Shown: piece after piece, positions 33,904 to 45,134 of the stretch
How the letters are laid out: each line of letters begins with the position of its first letter
How positions within the stretch are numbered: position 1 is the stretch's first letter
DNA from: Paenibacillus wynnii
GTDB lineage: Bacteria > Bacillota > Bacilli > Paenibacillales > Paenibacillaceae
Length of the DNA: 64,000 bases
NCBI RefSeq assembly: GCF_000757885.1
Contig: NZ_JQCR01000002.1
Coordinates: 1,426,001 to 1,490,000 of the forward strand
Direction of reading: 5' to 3'
The notes under the pieces: generated by a model
Database searches by the model: none
The model's input: the letters and a program-made list of their open reading frames with translations, nothing else
What the model was told of the DNA's origin: nothing
Program-made: the position numbers and the translations under genes

Positions 33904-34362
33904 ATGACAGCCCCCTCGCTCAGTCATAGTCGAACCAACGCCCATTTGTTTGCTGAATTTGTGCAAAAGTATACCGGCAGCGTATATTCCCTGAGTTCCA
34001 TATTGACAGAATCCTCAGTGAAAGCGGAGGAAGTATCCATCCACACCTTCGCGGAGCTCCACAAATCCTTTCGGCAAGACCGATTCAACCCTCAGCTCGG
34101 TCCGATCCAGGCTTACCAAATCTGTATACGGGAATGCTATGCTTTCCTGGAAAGCTGTACATCCTCATCCGAAATTATGTTATGCCCTGCCGATAAAGTG
34201 CTGTGTGCTCTCCGGTTCGGCCTGAAGCTTCCCCTTTCAGAGATAAGTGCTGTCCTTGAAGAGACTCCACCTGCACTAAAAGCAAAGCTTAGACGTGTAC
34301 GCGAAAAAATGAACGGTGAAATTAAGCACTCCTATCTCAATTCAACCCATGTAATTGTTTAA
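33904..34362 (+). CDS. RNA polymerase sigma-factor-like protein
   Basis: The 152-residue product has an N-terminal region resembling sigma region 2 (LFAEFVQKYTGSVYSLSSILTESSVKAEEVSIHTFAELHKSF) and a C-terminal region-4-like helix-turn-helix (CALRFGLKLPLSEISAVLEETPPALKAKLRRVREKM). It is close to ECF sigma factors in size, but the core-binding sequence is weak, so it may be a degenerate or specialised member. No anti-sigma gene is adjacent. ATG 33904 follows AAAGGAAAG. It overlaps the converging AraC gene by 26 bp. Confidence 0.65.
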   Translation: MTAPSLSHSRTNAHLFAEFVQKYTGSVYSLSSILTESSVKAEEVSIHTFAELHKSFRQDRFNPQLGPIQAYQICIRECYAFLESCTSSSEIMLCPADKVLCALRFGLKLPLSEISAVLEETPPALKAKLRRVREKMNGEIKHSYLNSTHVIV

Positions 34363-35161
34363 ATTGTTCAGGGGACATACCGGTATAACGCTTGAATTGA
34401 GCGCTGAAGTAACTTGGATGCTCGAAGCCTGCCATTTGAGCGATTTCCTGAATCCTTTTACCGGTTTCCCTGAACATAAGCGCTTTGCTCAGATTGACTC
34501 TTTCCTGATTGACGTACATCATGGGTCTGATATTCAACCTTTTTTTGAAAAGCAAACACAAATACTGCGGCGTAATCCCTGCGATATCCGCAAGTTCCTG
34601 TAATAACAGTGGTCTGTGCATGTTCGCTTCGATATATTGAAGCACCGGAGCCAGCCGATCTGTATGGCGGTCAGGGCTCTGGGAACCCGTTAATTGCCGG
34701 CTTAGATCCAGCAAAAGGGCGTAAAGCAACTTTGAAAACTCCATTTCTTGACCCGCTTGTCTCGTTTCGGCTATGGCCAACATCCCCCAGAGATTCGATA
34801 ACAGTATTTCACCATTCACTTGTCTTACCCCAGAACTATGGATACCTCCAAAGGCTAAAATCCGGGCGGCTTCCCGCCCATTAAAGGATACCCAAGCTAG
34901 CTCCCACGGATCATGGAGGGGTCTATATGTATGAGGTATGCCGGGATACAAGATAAAAGCATTCCCTGCCCCAATCTTTATTCGAGTCCCCTCAACCAAT
35001 AACTCCCCCTCACCGCTAATGACTTGATGATATTGAAAATCAGGAAAACCCTCGGGACGCACCATTTCCACCTGATGATCCCAATACCCTACGGAGGATA
35101 CATATAGAGGGAGTTCTTCCGTCAGCTCATCTACCTTACTGAAAACCATTTTGCTTTTCAT
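34337..35161 (-). CDS. AraC-family transcriptional regulator
   Basis: This 274-residue regulator has an N-terminal cupin sugar-sensing domain (GEGELLVEGTRIKIGAGNAFILYPGIPHTYRPL) and two C-terminal helix-turn-helix motifs (LLQELADIAGITPQYLCLLFKKRLN and IQEIAQMAGFEHPSYFSAQFKRYTGMSPEQFK). It is divergent from the beta-galactosidase gene, 116 bp apart, so it very likely activates lacZ in response to a galactoside or derived sugar. Confidence 0.92.
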   Translation of the reverse strand: MKSKMVFSKVDELTEELPLYVSSVGYWDHQVEMVRPEGFPDFQYHQVISGEGELLVEGTRIKIGAGNAFILYPGIPHTYRPLHDPWELAWVSFNGREAARILAFGGIHSSGVRQVNGEILLSNLWGMLAIAETRQAGQEMEFSKLLYALLLDLSRQLTGSQSPDRHTDRLAPVLQYIEANMHRPLLLQELADIAGITPQYLCLLFKKRLNIRPMMYVNQERVNLSKALMFRETGKRIQEIAQMAGFEHPSYFSAQFKRYTGMSPEQFKQLHGLN

Positions 35162-35250
35162 AACGACTCCGTTTCATATTGTTATAGTCACTTGAAAATA
35201 CTTGCATATAATTCAGGAAATCAGGTCTATATAATATGAATATAATATAA

Positions 35251-38406
<3,156 letters not shown>

Positions 38407-38429
38407 GTAAGAAAATATCGACAAAAAAA

Positions 38430-38480
38430 GAGTCTCCCATTAGCCGGTTCAAGCATGGCTTTTTGGGAAGACTCCTTTTT
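38430..38480 (+). terminator. Terminator of lacZ
   Basis: GAGTCT-CCCA pairs with TGGG-A-AGACTC across a 24-nt loop, followed by TTTTT. It starts 24 bp after the stop. Confidence 0.82.
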
Positions 38481-38527
38481 CTCTATATGGATATATATAT
38501 CACCGTTATAGGAGTTCTACCTTCCTA

Positions 38528-39037
38528 TCACTCACCCATCCAATTTAGAGCTTTCATCATCCGATAGACGACCTCTGCAGTTTGGGCACGATCTGTATTT
38601 ACGTTAGGTTCGAACAACCCATTTACTCCGCTAAAAATATTTTTTTCTGTTAATATCGCAACAGAGTCCAGAGCGAAGGATGGAATTTCATTCATATCAC
38701 TATAAACCTTTTAGAGCTCTATGCATAATAACAGCCATTTCTGCTCTTTTTATCTCGTTATCGGGCAGGAATGTTTAATCTTCATGGGTACACCCAATAA
38801 TTGATTGTTAACGTCTAACAACTTTACAGCATAACCGGCAATACTGTCTTCCGATACGGCTGGTTTCCAAGTCACTTTGCCTGAAACACTCACAGTCGGA
38901 TCTGCATCGATAAACGAGGGTTCCTGCGGACTTGAGGTTGAGGATGCCAAGATACGTTGAGGTGATAAGGTAATCGAGCTGAATAACACTAGAAAACTCA
39001 GAAACATTGTCCATTTTTTGTGCTTTACGGTCAACAA
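38528..39037 (-). pseudogene. Remnant of an SLH-domain surface protein
   Basis: The 5' part (39037 down to about 38753) encodes a signal peptide and a fibronectin-like fragment (VSGKVTWKPAVSEDSIAGYAVKLLD). It then runs out of frame at about 38765, where a second frame continues with the SLH signature EIKRAEMAVIMHRAL, hits TAG TGA, and continues again as PSFALDSVAILTEKNIFSGVNGFEPN then RAQTAEVVYRMMKALNWMGE to a stop at 38528. SLH proteins anchor to wall polymers. At least one frameshift, a stop and a large internal deletion are needed to explain it, so it is not functional. Confidence 0.75.
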
Positions 39038-39297
39038 TAATATTCCCCCTAAAAAGTAAAAATCCCAGACAAAAGCCCGCTGGGCATGCCTAGGAAAACC
39101 CTAAATCTATCGATTTAATGTCCGTTGGCAACCTGGCAATCATAATCCTGATCATTTACTTACTACAACGGACTTCGACATATATCAAACGTTGGGATAT
39201 AGTTCCACTAAGGTATAACGTCAATGTGCATTCTAGTAAAATAGACCTCTACTCCATAGTGGAACATTCTGCATCGCAATAGAGACATGCAGCTAAA
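39038..39297. other. Leader region of the SLH pseudogene
   Basis: No gene is seen. A small hairpin GCCC-GCT-GGGC at 39075-39085, with a T-rich tail on the minus strand, lies about 40 bp upstream of the pseudogene start and may be an old leader terminator. Confidence 0.35.
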
Positions 39298-39328
39298 TAA
39301 TAAGCCGGGGCCTCAGCCCCGGCTTATT
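39298..39328 (-). terminator. Terminator of the 61-residue membrane-protein gene
   Basis: AATAAGCCGGGG and CCCCGGCTTATT form a perfect 12-bp stem around CCTCAG. It lies 12 bp past the small gene on the minus strand and could act in both directions. Confidence 0.85.
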
Positions 39329-39339
39329 CTCAATCCAAA

Positions 39340-39525
39340 TTACTTTTTCTTGCTTCCTCTACTAAAGCTCCAGATAGCCATACAGCAGCCTACCATTCCG
39401 ACACCAAGCAGAACCGTCTGAACAACACCCAAGAGTGCTGAATTTTCTGGGTGAATCTGGGTACTAAGTATAATTAACAACGCAGAGGCTGCAAGTATCG
39501 CCCCTGGTTGGTTCTTCTTACTCAC
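39340..39525 (-). CDS. Small two-helix membrane protein, 61 residues
   Basis: The product has two hydrophobic helices (AILAASALLIILSTQI and ALLGVVQTVLLGVGMVGCCMAIW) and a basic tail RGSKKK. It starts at GTG with AAAGGAGGGG upstream and has its own terminator, so it is a real gene. A protein of similar layout is encoded at 42713-42907: Gln/Lys-rich start, helix, short polar loop, G-M-G-x-x-G helix, basic end. The function is unknown. Confidence 0.75.
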   Translation of the reverse strand: MSKKNQPGAILAASALLIILSTQIHPENSALLGVVQTVLLGVGMVGCCMAIWSFSRGSKKK

Positions 39526-39575
39526 ACATTGCCCCTCCTTTATAACGCGAATAAATCATTCATTTCCCGAACCGA

Positions 39576-39680
39576 TACTCGATGCATACATAACCACCGT
39601 TTTATGATCAATTGCATCTGTAATACCCTTCATAGTATTAACAACACTAAGCTTTTTGTCCACCTATATCAACCCCATTA
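39576..39680 (-). pseudogene. Possible coding fossil upstream of the small membrane gene
   Basis: On the minus strand a short frame reads DKKLSVVNTMKGITDAIDH then KTVVMYASSIGSGNE before a stop at about 39576. It looks protein-like but has no start, and a frame shift separates it from NVNGVDIGGQKA just upstream. I cannot name the family. Confidence 0.25.
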
Positions 39681-39716
39681 ACGTTCCCTACCTTCCTTAC
39701 CCATTCGATTGTCGAT

Positions 39717-39903
39717 TTAATTGTACTTTGTGCAACTAAACTTCTCTCTTTTTACCAATTCCGACTAATAGATGTATTCAGTACAATTAAATCCATCAAT
39801 TTCCGCCAAAAGCGCTTAATATCCCATTTTAGATGCATAAAGTACACTTAAATCCAAAGGATGACTTTATCCTCCTAATATAATTGCACAAAGTACACTT
39901 ATT
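39717..39903. repeat. Four-dyad intergenic element, copy C
   Basis: Dyads start at 39717, 39769, 39830 and 39880 (spacings 52, 61 and 50 bp). The first reads AATTGTACTTTGTGCAACTA, the third TAGATGCATAAAGTACACTT. It sits in a divergent intergenic region, which shows that the element is not restricted to gene ends. Confidence 0.77.
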
Positions 39904-40128
39904 TACTTGTTGTTCCCCTATATAATAGTCAAAACAAACCCTTGTCACATTTGTCATGATGGATTTCCACTTCGGGTTTGTTTACTACATCTCTAGTAAC
40001 ACTATAATTTAATCCGTCCATTTGTAACAATTATATATATTTTCATAAAATTTCTCGTATTTACAGGATAAATATGTATAAATGTAGAATTATGTAATAT
40101 TCAAGCATTTAGTGTTCTTGAGCTACCT

Positions 40129-40163
40129 TGCGGGTCGCAGGAGGTGATTGTTAATACCCCGCA
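40129..40163 (+). promoter_or_regulatory. Hairpin enclosing a perfect Shine-Dalgarno sequence
   Basis: TGCGGG (40129-40134) pairs with CCCGCA (40158-40163), and the loop contains AGGAGGTGA (40139-40147), the best possible match to the 16S 3' end. No gene starts at a proper distance: the nearest frame is a 13-codon TTG frame at 40148, only 3 nt away. It lies 136 nt upstream of the amidase start, and may be a leader element or chance. Confidence 0.35.
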
Positions 40164-40298
40164 TACTTGATGCCTCTCTTCTAATTTAAGAAATCTTATT
40201 TGGATCGTTATTGTATTGCTTTATTGATTGGTCGATAGTTCATTTTTTTAAAAAATCTAGAGGTCATGTAAGACGTTAATTTTAAACCGAGGTGTAAA

Positions 40299-41699
40299 AT
40301 GAAAAAATCAGTACTATTGTTTTTATTAAGCGCACTAATACTATTCTGCTTCATGCCAGTTCAGTCTCATGCAGCAACCACTCAAACAAAAATTATTTTA
40401 GATGGCCAGGAGCTAAATTTACCTAATGAAGTTGAAGTCGTAAATGTTCGCAACAATATTATGATTCCCATTCGAGTGGTAGCCGAGAACTTAGAGTTTA
40501 ACGTGATTTGGGATCAAAAAACAAAGGATGTAAATATTCAACAAGGCTCTAAAACAATTACATTAACTGTTGGAAAGCAAGAGGCGTCCGTGGATAACAG
40601 TACCGTTTCGCTCAATATTGCCCCACAAATAATCAAAAATACCGTTGTCGTTCCAATTCGGTTTGTTAGTGAAGAAATGGGCTTGAGGGTAGGCTGGAAT
40701 AACCAAGAAAAGATAGTTACTCTAGCAAGCACCCCTACTACCTCTCCACCATCGTCTCCAACCAACAGTAGTCAAAATGACGCGACAACCAACCTTGTTC
40801 ACGAAATAAATTATGCAAACAATCAACTCGTCGTCTCGTTAGACCGTGAGGTTACTCCAGTCATTACTACACTGAAAAATCCCGACCGTATTGTAGTGGA
40901 TTTCCCATCTACGGATTTCGGTAATATGATTCAACCCGTGCCAGCTGGATCCATGGGGAAGTTGAGTACTGGTGATGCTCCGAATCTTACTGAAGTGCGC
41001 TATTCTCTTTTCAAGAATGATCTAGCCCAAGTTCAAATAGTTATTGAATTAAACAATGTAAGTTCGGTTAATTATAATCAACAATATATTGACGGCAAAT
41101 TCATTCTTGATCTGAATGTAAACAATCCGACATCAGCAACCCCGATTAGTGGTTCTGGCAAAAAAATTGTAGTTATTGATCCAGGGCATGGAGGAAGTGA
41201 TCCAGGTACAACGAGTATTACAAACAAACATGAGAAGAACTTCAACCTTGCTTTAGCCCTTAAAGTTCAGGCGATCTTGTTACAAGAGCCCGAAATAGAA
41301 GTGGTCATGACTCGCGAAACAGATGTTTATCCTACACGTTCAGAACGGGTTAAATTAGCTAACGATCTAAATGCAGATGTGTTTGTATCCATACATGGAA
41401 ACAGCGTACGCTCTTCCCCACAGACAACGGGAACCGAGACGTTTTATTACCAGCGTGCAAGTAGTGAGGAACTAGCAAACATCGTTCATAAGCATTTGGT
41501 CCAAGCAATGGGACTAAAAGATCGTGGTGTAAAAAACGGCAACTTACAGGTCGTTCGAGAAACAAAGATGCCCGCAGTTCTTCTCGAATTGGGTTTTTTA
41601 AGTAATAAGTTGGACGAAGAGGTTATGATGTCAGAGAGTGTTCAAACCAAAGCGGCTCAAGCCATCGTAGATGGGATAAAAGAGTATCTGAGGCTGTAA
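40299..41699 (+). CDS. N-acetylmuramoyl-L-alanine amidase with stalk and AMIN domains
   Basis: This 466-residue secreted wall hydrolase cleaves the stem peptide from muramic acid. It has a signal peptide ending SHA at residue 25, a stalk/CAO-N domain (about 30-150), a Ser/Pro/Thr linker, an AMIN domain (about 165-275) and a zinc Amidase_3 domain (about 288-465). Zinc ligands appear as VIDPGHGGSDPG, KHEKNFN and SIHGNSV, and the catalytic glutamate in LLELGFLSN. The ribosome site GAGGTG is close to the ATG. It is followed 32 bp later by a GerMN lipoprotein. Confidence 0.94.
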   Translation: MKKSVLLFLLSALILFCFMPVQSHAATTQTKIILDGQELNLPNEVEVVNVRNNIMIPIRVVAENLEFNVIWDQKTKDVNIQQGSKTITLTVGKQEASVDNSTVSLNIAPQIIKNTVVVPIRFVSEEMGLRVGWNNQEKIVTLASTPTTSPPSSPTNSSQNDATTNLVHEINYANNQLVVSLDREVTPVITTLKNPDRIVVDFPSTDFGNMIQPVPAGSMGKLSTGDAPNLTEVRYSLFKNDLAQVQIVIELNNVSSVNYNQQYIDGKFILDLNVNNPTSATPISGSGKKIVVIDPGHGGSDPGTTSITNKHEKNFNLALALKVQAILLQEPEIEVVMTRETDVYPTRSERVKLANDLNADVFVSIHGNSVRSSPQTTGTETFYYQRASSEELANIVHKHLVQAMGLKDRGVKNGNLQVVRETKMPAVLLELGFLSNKLDEEVMMSESVQTKAAQAIVDGIKEYLRL

Positions 41700-41731
41700 G
41701 ACAGCAAAAAACTCAAAGAGGATGTGCTTCT

Positions 41732-42232
41732 ATGAAAAGAGGAATTCATCTTGCTATCTTAGTATGTGCAATCAGTTTATTAGCCGTAGGTTGTGGAAAT
41801 AAGGACACTTCTTCAGGCCCGGTGCAAGGTTCTAATTCTGCAAGTACTGCAGAAATTCAGGTCTATTACGTTGATGCTCAACTAACCCAACTAGAGAAGA
41901 GTACGAAGGAAATTACTTTTGAAGATAACTCCGACAAATACAGTAAGACGTTTGCAGCTCTTCAGAGTAAGGATCAAACCGAGTGGGTCTCCTTGTGGAA
42001 CAAGATTGATTTACTGTCAACAAAATTCGATAAAGGAAAGTTGACATTAGATGTGCATATTCCGGATGAAGCAAGATTAGGTGCTGGGGGAGAGCTTCTA
42101 GCCCTAGATGTACTTAGAGAAACATTTTTCCAATTTGAGGAAGTTCACAGCATCGATCTGCTTGTCGATGGAGAATCACCTGAAAGTCTAATGGGCCATG
42201 CAGAATTGAATCACCCAATAAACCGTGAATAA
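41732..42232 (+). CDS. GerMN-domain lipoprotein
   Basis: This 166-residue lipoprotein has a signal peptide with lipobox LAVGC (cysteine 21) and one GerMN domain (QVYYVDAQLTQLEKSTKEITF to SIDLLVDGESPESLMGHAEL). GerMN domains occur in GerM and in sporulation and wall-remodelling proteins, often beside amidases. The pairing with the upstream amidase suggests a shared role at the wall or in sporulation. GerM itself has two such domains, so this is a shorter relative. Confidence 0.87.
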   Translation: MKRGIHLAILVCAISLLAVGCGNKDTSSGPVQGSNSASTAEIQVYYVDAQLTQLEKSTKEITFEDNSDKYSKTFAALQSKDQTEWVSLWNKIDLLSTKFDKGKLTLDVHIPDEARLGAGGELLALDVLRETFFQFEEVHSIDLLVDGESPESLMGHAELNHPINRE

Positions 42233-42324
42233 ATCTACACCAACGGTAATAGCAACTGGTGGTACTCACATCAGCCGTGTGTATATATTTTTTTCGGTTT
42301 TCTTTGGTTGGTTACCTTCTCCGC

Positions 42325-42591
42325 TCATAACTTTGTTTTGAACAATGATATAATCCAATCTATTAAGATACCAGCTAAGAACCAAGAGAAAAAATGTAGA
42401 GCGTAGGGAACAGCCTTCTCAATAAATTCATTCTCAAAAGTGGTCCTAGTCAACCAAGGATTAAGCCCTAATAATAATGGACTTGAGAAAAATAGTAATA
42501 TGTTTTTGTCATCGTGCCCAGATAAGTTGTAAATACATATTATTAAAGAAATTAGAAGTAGCCAAAAGCTAACCTTCTTAATAAATTTCAC
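42325..42591 (-). CDS. Small membrane protein, 88 residues
   Basis: The predicted product has about three hydrophobic segments (FWLLLISLIICIYNL, ILLFFSSPLLLGL, ALHFFSWFLAGILIDWIISL). The GTG at 42591 is preferred, since GGAGGA lies 7 nt upstream; the ATG at 42606 overlaps that site. The region is more AT-rich than its neighbours. I do not recognise the family. Confidence 0.6.
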   Translation of the reverse strand: MKFIKKVSFWLLLISLIICIYNLSGHDDKNILLFFSSPLLLGLNPWLTRTTFENEFIEKAVPYALHFFSWFLAGILIDWIISLFKTKL

Positions 42592-42617
42592 TGAGCATTC
42601 CTCCATATAAAATAGTC

Positions 42618-42660
42618 AAAACCCTTGGTGCATCAATAACTCCGATGCACCAAGGGTTTT
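42618..42660 (-). terminator. Long perfect hairpin terminator
   Basis: AAAACCCTTGGTGCATC and GATGCACCAAGGGTTTT are fully complementary (17 bp) around a 9-nt loop. It ends the unit of the 64-residue membrane protein (stop at 42713), and lies just upstream of the 88-residue gene. Confidence 0.85.
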
Positions 42661-42712
42661 ATTACTAAATATATTTCCCCCGGTATTATAGCTTCAACCG
42701 CGGATGAGCCTG

Positions 42713-42907
42713 TTATCGGCTTCGCTTATAATATCTACCAAAGGTTACAATGGTCAGCAACATGCCGACAATGCCCATACCCGTTAGAACCCCTTGCGTG
42801 AAATCCACCAGATTGCTCCCGTTAGACTCAATGATTCGGCTCACTGTAAGTGAGAAAATAGAGGCTACGAACAGCATTCCTAAATTTTGTTGTTGTTTTT
42901 TATCCAT
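42713..42907 (-). CDS. Small two-helix membrane protein, 64 residues
   Basis: It has helices MLFVASIFSLTVSRII and GVLTGMGIVGMLLTIVTF, and a basic tail RYYKRSR. The ATG at 42907 has TAGGAG 8 nt upstream; three codons further back a GTG is less well placed. Its plan resembles that of the 61-residue protein at 39340, perhaps as distant paralogues. It lies just downstream of the ABC permease gene but is separated by its own ribosome site. Confidence 0.7.
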   Translation of the reverse strand: MDKKQQQNLGMLFVASIFSLTVSRIIESNGSNLVDFTQGVLTGMGIVGMLLTIVTFGRYYKRSR

Positions 42908-42943
42908 GACTCCCACTCCTACTATTGATTTGAGTTAACTCCC

Positions 42944-44233
42944 TTAAATCTTATAAGCCTTCATCGCTTTTCTGATCTCCTTGATTGTAGGGCGCTTGCC
43001 GTACATCAGTACGCCTGTGCGGTAGATCTTGGCGGCAAGCCAGCCGAAGACAAAGATCGATACCAGCAGGATTAGAAGGGATACTAGGATCTCCCAAAAG
43101 GCTACATCGCCAACCCCAATGCGCAGCAGCATACTGAGCGGGGAAGTGAATGGGATGTAGCTCGCTACCTTAACGAGCAATGTATCGGCATTCGAAATAC
43201 TGAATAATGGGATGTAGAAGGTCACAAGACCCAGCATAGTTATGGGCATAACCGCCTGACCCAGATCCTCGGTACGGCTGACGATGGAACCGATAGCCGC
43301 GTAAATCAAGGCATACAGGAAGTAACCTAGAACATAGAGAACCAATCCGTAGATCAGCAGATTAACGTTAAGCTGTCCTAGATCAAGATCAAATTCCGTC
43401 AGAATCGATGCGTTATGCGGAAGCATAAGGTTAACGGCAACAGCTCCCGCTATAATTGCAATTTGAAGCATTCCGATTAAGAAGATACCGATTACCTTGC
43501 CGAACATCTGAGCAAGAGGCGATGCGCTCGTAATAAGAATTTCCATAATACGCGAGCTTTTTTCGGAGGTAACTTCAGCCGCGATCATATTCCCTGTCAT
43601 CATAATGGACATGAAGAACATCATTAAGAGGGCATACACAATCACATAATTAATGATAGGAGGTGCATCCTTCTCCTCGTCTGTCACGGCAGTTCCATCC
43701 GTACTGATCTGCTTCGTATCCAATTGAACCGGTGCGTTCATGGCCCCAATCTGTTCCGGGGTCAACTTGTCACCAGCAATGAGCTGTGCGTTTGCCTGCT
43801 GAAGACCCAATTGGAGGAAGGTTTGAACCTCAGCATCCATATCTCCGTCTGGACTATAGAAGGTTACTGGCGGAAGCCCCATCTCGCTTTCTGCCCCTAA
43901 TTGGATATAGCCGTCCAACTTCCCCTCATCCAAGGATGTCTTCAGTGCAGAATCTTCAGCGGATGTATACTGATCTACTGTAGCCCCGCCCTCAGTAGTA
44001 ACTCCTGAAGCATAATTCTTTAACAAATCTGAAGCACGGTTGCCTTCCGCCGCCACAACAGCGACGTGGATTCCTGCACTCGCTTCATCGTCACCTTGAA
44101 ATACTTTAATCAAGTATGGGATGTTCATCCCAATACTAAGCAACAGCACTAAAATTAACGTAGTAATCATAAATGACTTCGTTTTTACTTTATTTTTAAA
44201 GGTAAATCCGATTATTGTTCCCATCTTATTCAT
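42944..44233 (-). CDS. NatB-like ABC transporter permease
   Basis: This 429-residue ABC-2 type permease has an N-terminal helix, a large extracytoplasmic domain (about residues 45-190) and six C-terminal helices, as in NatB/YhaP exporters. The ATG overlaps the end of the ATPase gene by 8 bp, so the two form one transporter. It is last in a leftward five-gene cluster. The exported substrate is unknown. Confidence 0.87.
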   Translation of the reverse strand: MNKMGTIIGFTFKNKVKTKSFMITTLILVLLLSIGMNIPYLIKVFQGDDEASAGIHVAVVAAEGNRASDLLKNYASGVTTEGGATVDQYTSAEDSALKTSLDEGKLDGYIQLGAESEMGLPPVTFYSPDGDMDAEVQTFLQLGLQQANAQLIAGDKLTPEQIGAMNAPVQLDTKQISTDGTAVTDEEKDAPPIINYVIVYALLMMFFMSIMMTGNMIAAEVTSEKSSRIMEILITSASPLAQMFGKVIGIFLIGMLQIAIIAGAVAVNLMLPHNASILTEFDLDLGQLNVNLLIYGLVLYVLGYFLYALIYAAIGSIVSRTEDLGQAVMPITMLGLVTFYIPLFSISNADTLLVKVASYIPFTSPLSMLLRIGVGDVAFWEILVSLLILLVSIFVFGWLAAKIYRTGVLMYGKRPTIKEIRKAMKAYKI

Positions 44234-45131
44234 GAGAATCACCACCTACCACTTTGATAAAGATTTGGTTTAATGTTGGTTCCTTGATTTCAAAATGCTC
44301 CACTTCGCTTTGCCCTACCGCTTGCTGCAAGATCCGCTGTGCAGCGGCTATCTCACTAATTGTCAGCAGATAACCGCGTTCCTGGCGTTGAACCCCCGTA
44401 ACCCCTGGCAGGGTCTCCAAACCGGATACCTCTGAAGATGTACGAAGCAGCACTTCCTCACGAGGGTACCCCTTCTTGATTTCACGGATATCTCCTTGAA
44501 CGACTGTATTAGAACGATCCATAATGGTAATATGGCGGCATAGCTCTTCAACATGCTCCATCCGATGGGTCGAGAACAGGATGCTCGTACCTTGATCGCG
44601 CAATTCCCTAACCGTATCTTTCAACAGCTCCACATTAACCGGGTCCAGACCGCTGAACGCTTCATCAAGGATTAGGAGACGCGGCTTATGTACAACCGCT
44701 GCAATAAAGCCCATTTTTTGCTGATTGCCCTTGGACAGCTCTTCGACCTTCTTATTATAATAGTCCGGCACATCGAAACGATCCAGCCAGTAACGCAGGC
44801 TCTTATCCGCATCACTAGATGACATCCCGCGCAAACGGGCCAAATAGATGATCTGATCGCTAACCTTCACCTTCGGGTACAGTCCCCGCTCTTCCGGAAG
44901 ATAACCCATGATTTGCTGCAGCTCACTGTTGAACGGCTTACCGCTATACAGGATCTTCCCATCATCCGGATAAATTAGACCCAGCACCATACGCATTGTT
45001 GTTGTTTTACCCGCTCCGTTAGCCCCGAGCAAGCCATAAATTTCACCGGGCTCCACACTCAGACTAATTTTGTTTACAGCGGTCTTCTCTCCAAACTGCT
45101 TCACTACACCATCCAGCTTCAAAGCTTCCAT
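44226..45131 (-). CDS. NatA-like ABC transporter ATP-binding protein
   Basis: This 301-residue ATPase has Walker A GANGAGKTT (residues 35-43), the Q-loop, signature ELSKGNQQKMG, Walker B LLILDEAFSGLDP and the H-loop STHRMEHVEE. The C-terminal extension (about 80 residues) is typical of ABC-2 exporters. It starts 3 bp after the previous ATPase gene. Confidence 0.92.
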   Translation of the reverse strand: MEALKLDGVVKQFGEKTAVNKISLSVEPGEIYGLLGANGAGKTTTMRMVLGLIYPDDGKILYSGKPFNSELQQIMGYLPEERGLYPKVKVSDQIIYLARLRGMSSSDADKSLRYWLDRFDVPDYYNKKVEELSKGNQQKMGFIAAVVHKPRLLILDEAFSGLDPVNVELLKDTVRELRDQGTSILFSTHRMEHVEELCRHITIMDRSNTVVQGDIREIKKGYPREEVLLRTSSEVSGLETLPGVTGVQRQERGYLLTISEIAAAQRILQQAVGQSEVEHFEIKEPTLNQIFIKVVGGDSHE

Positions 45132-45134
45132 TCT

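Noticed and set aside
39038..39297. c-di-GMP riboswitch upstream of the SLH pseudogene
   Set aside because: Some leader-like folding is visible, but neither of the conserved c-di-GMP aptamer cores could be found.
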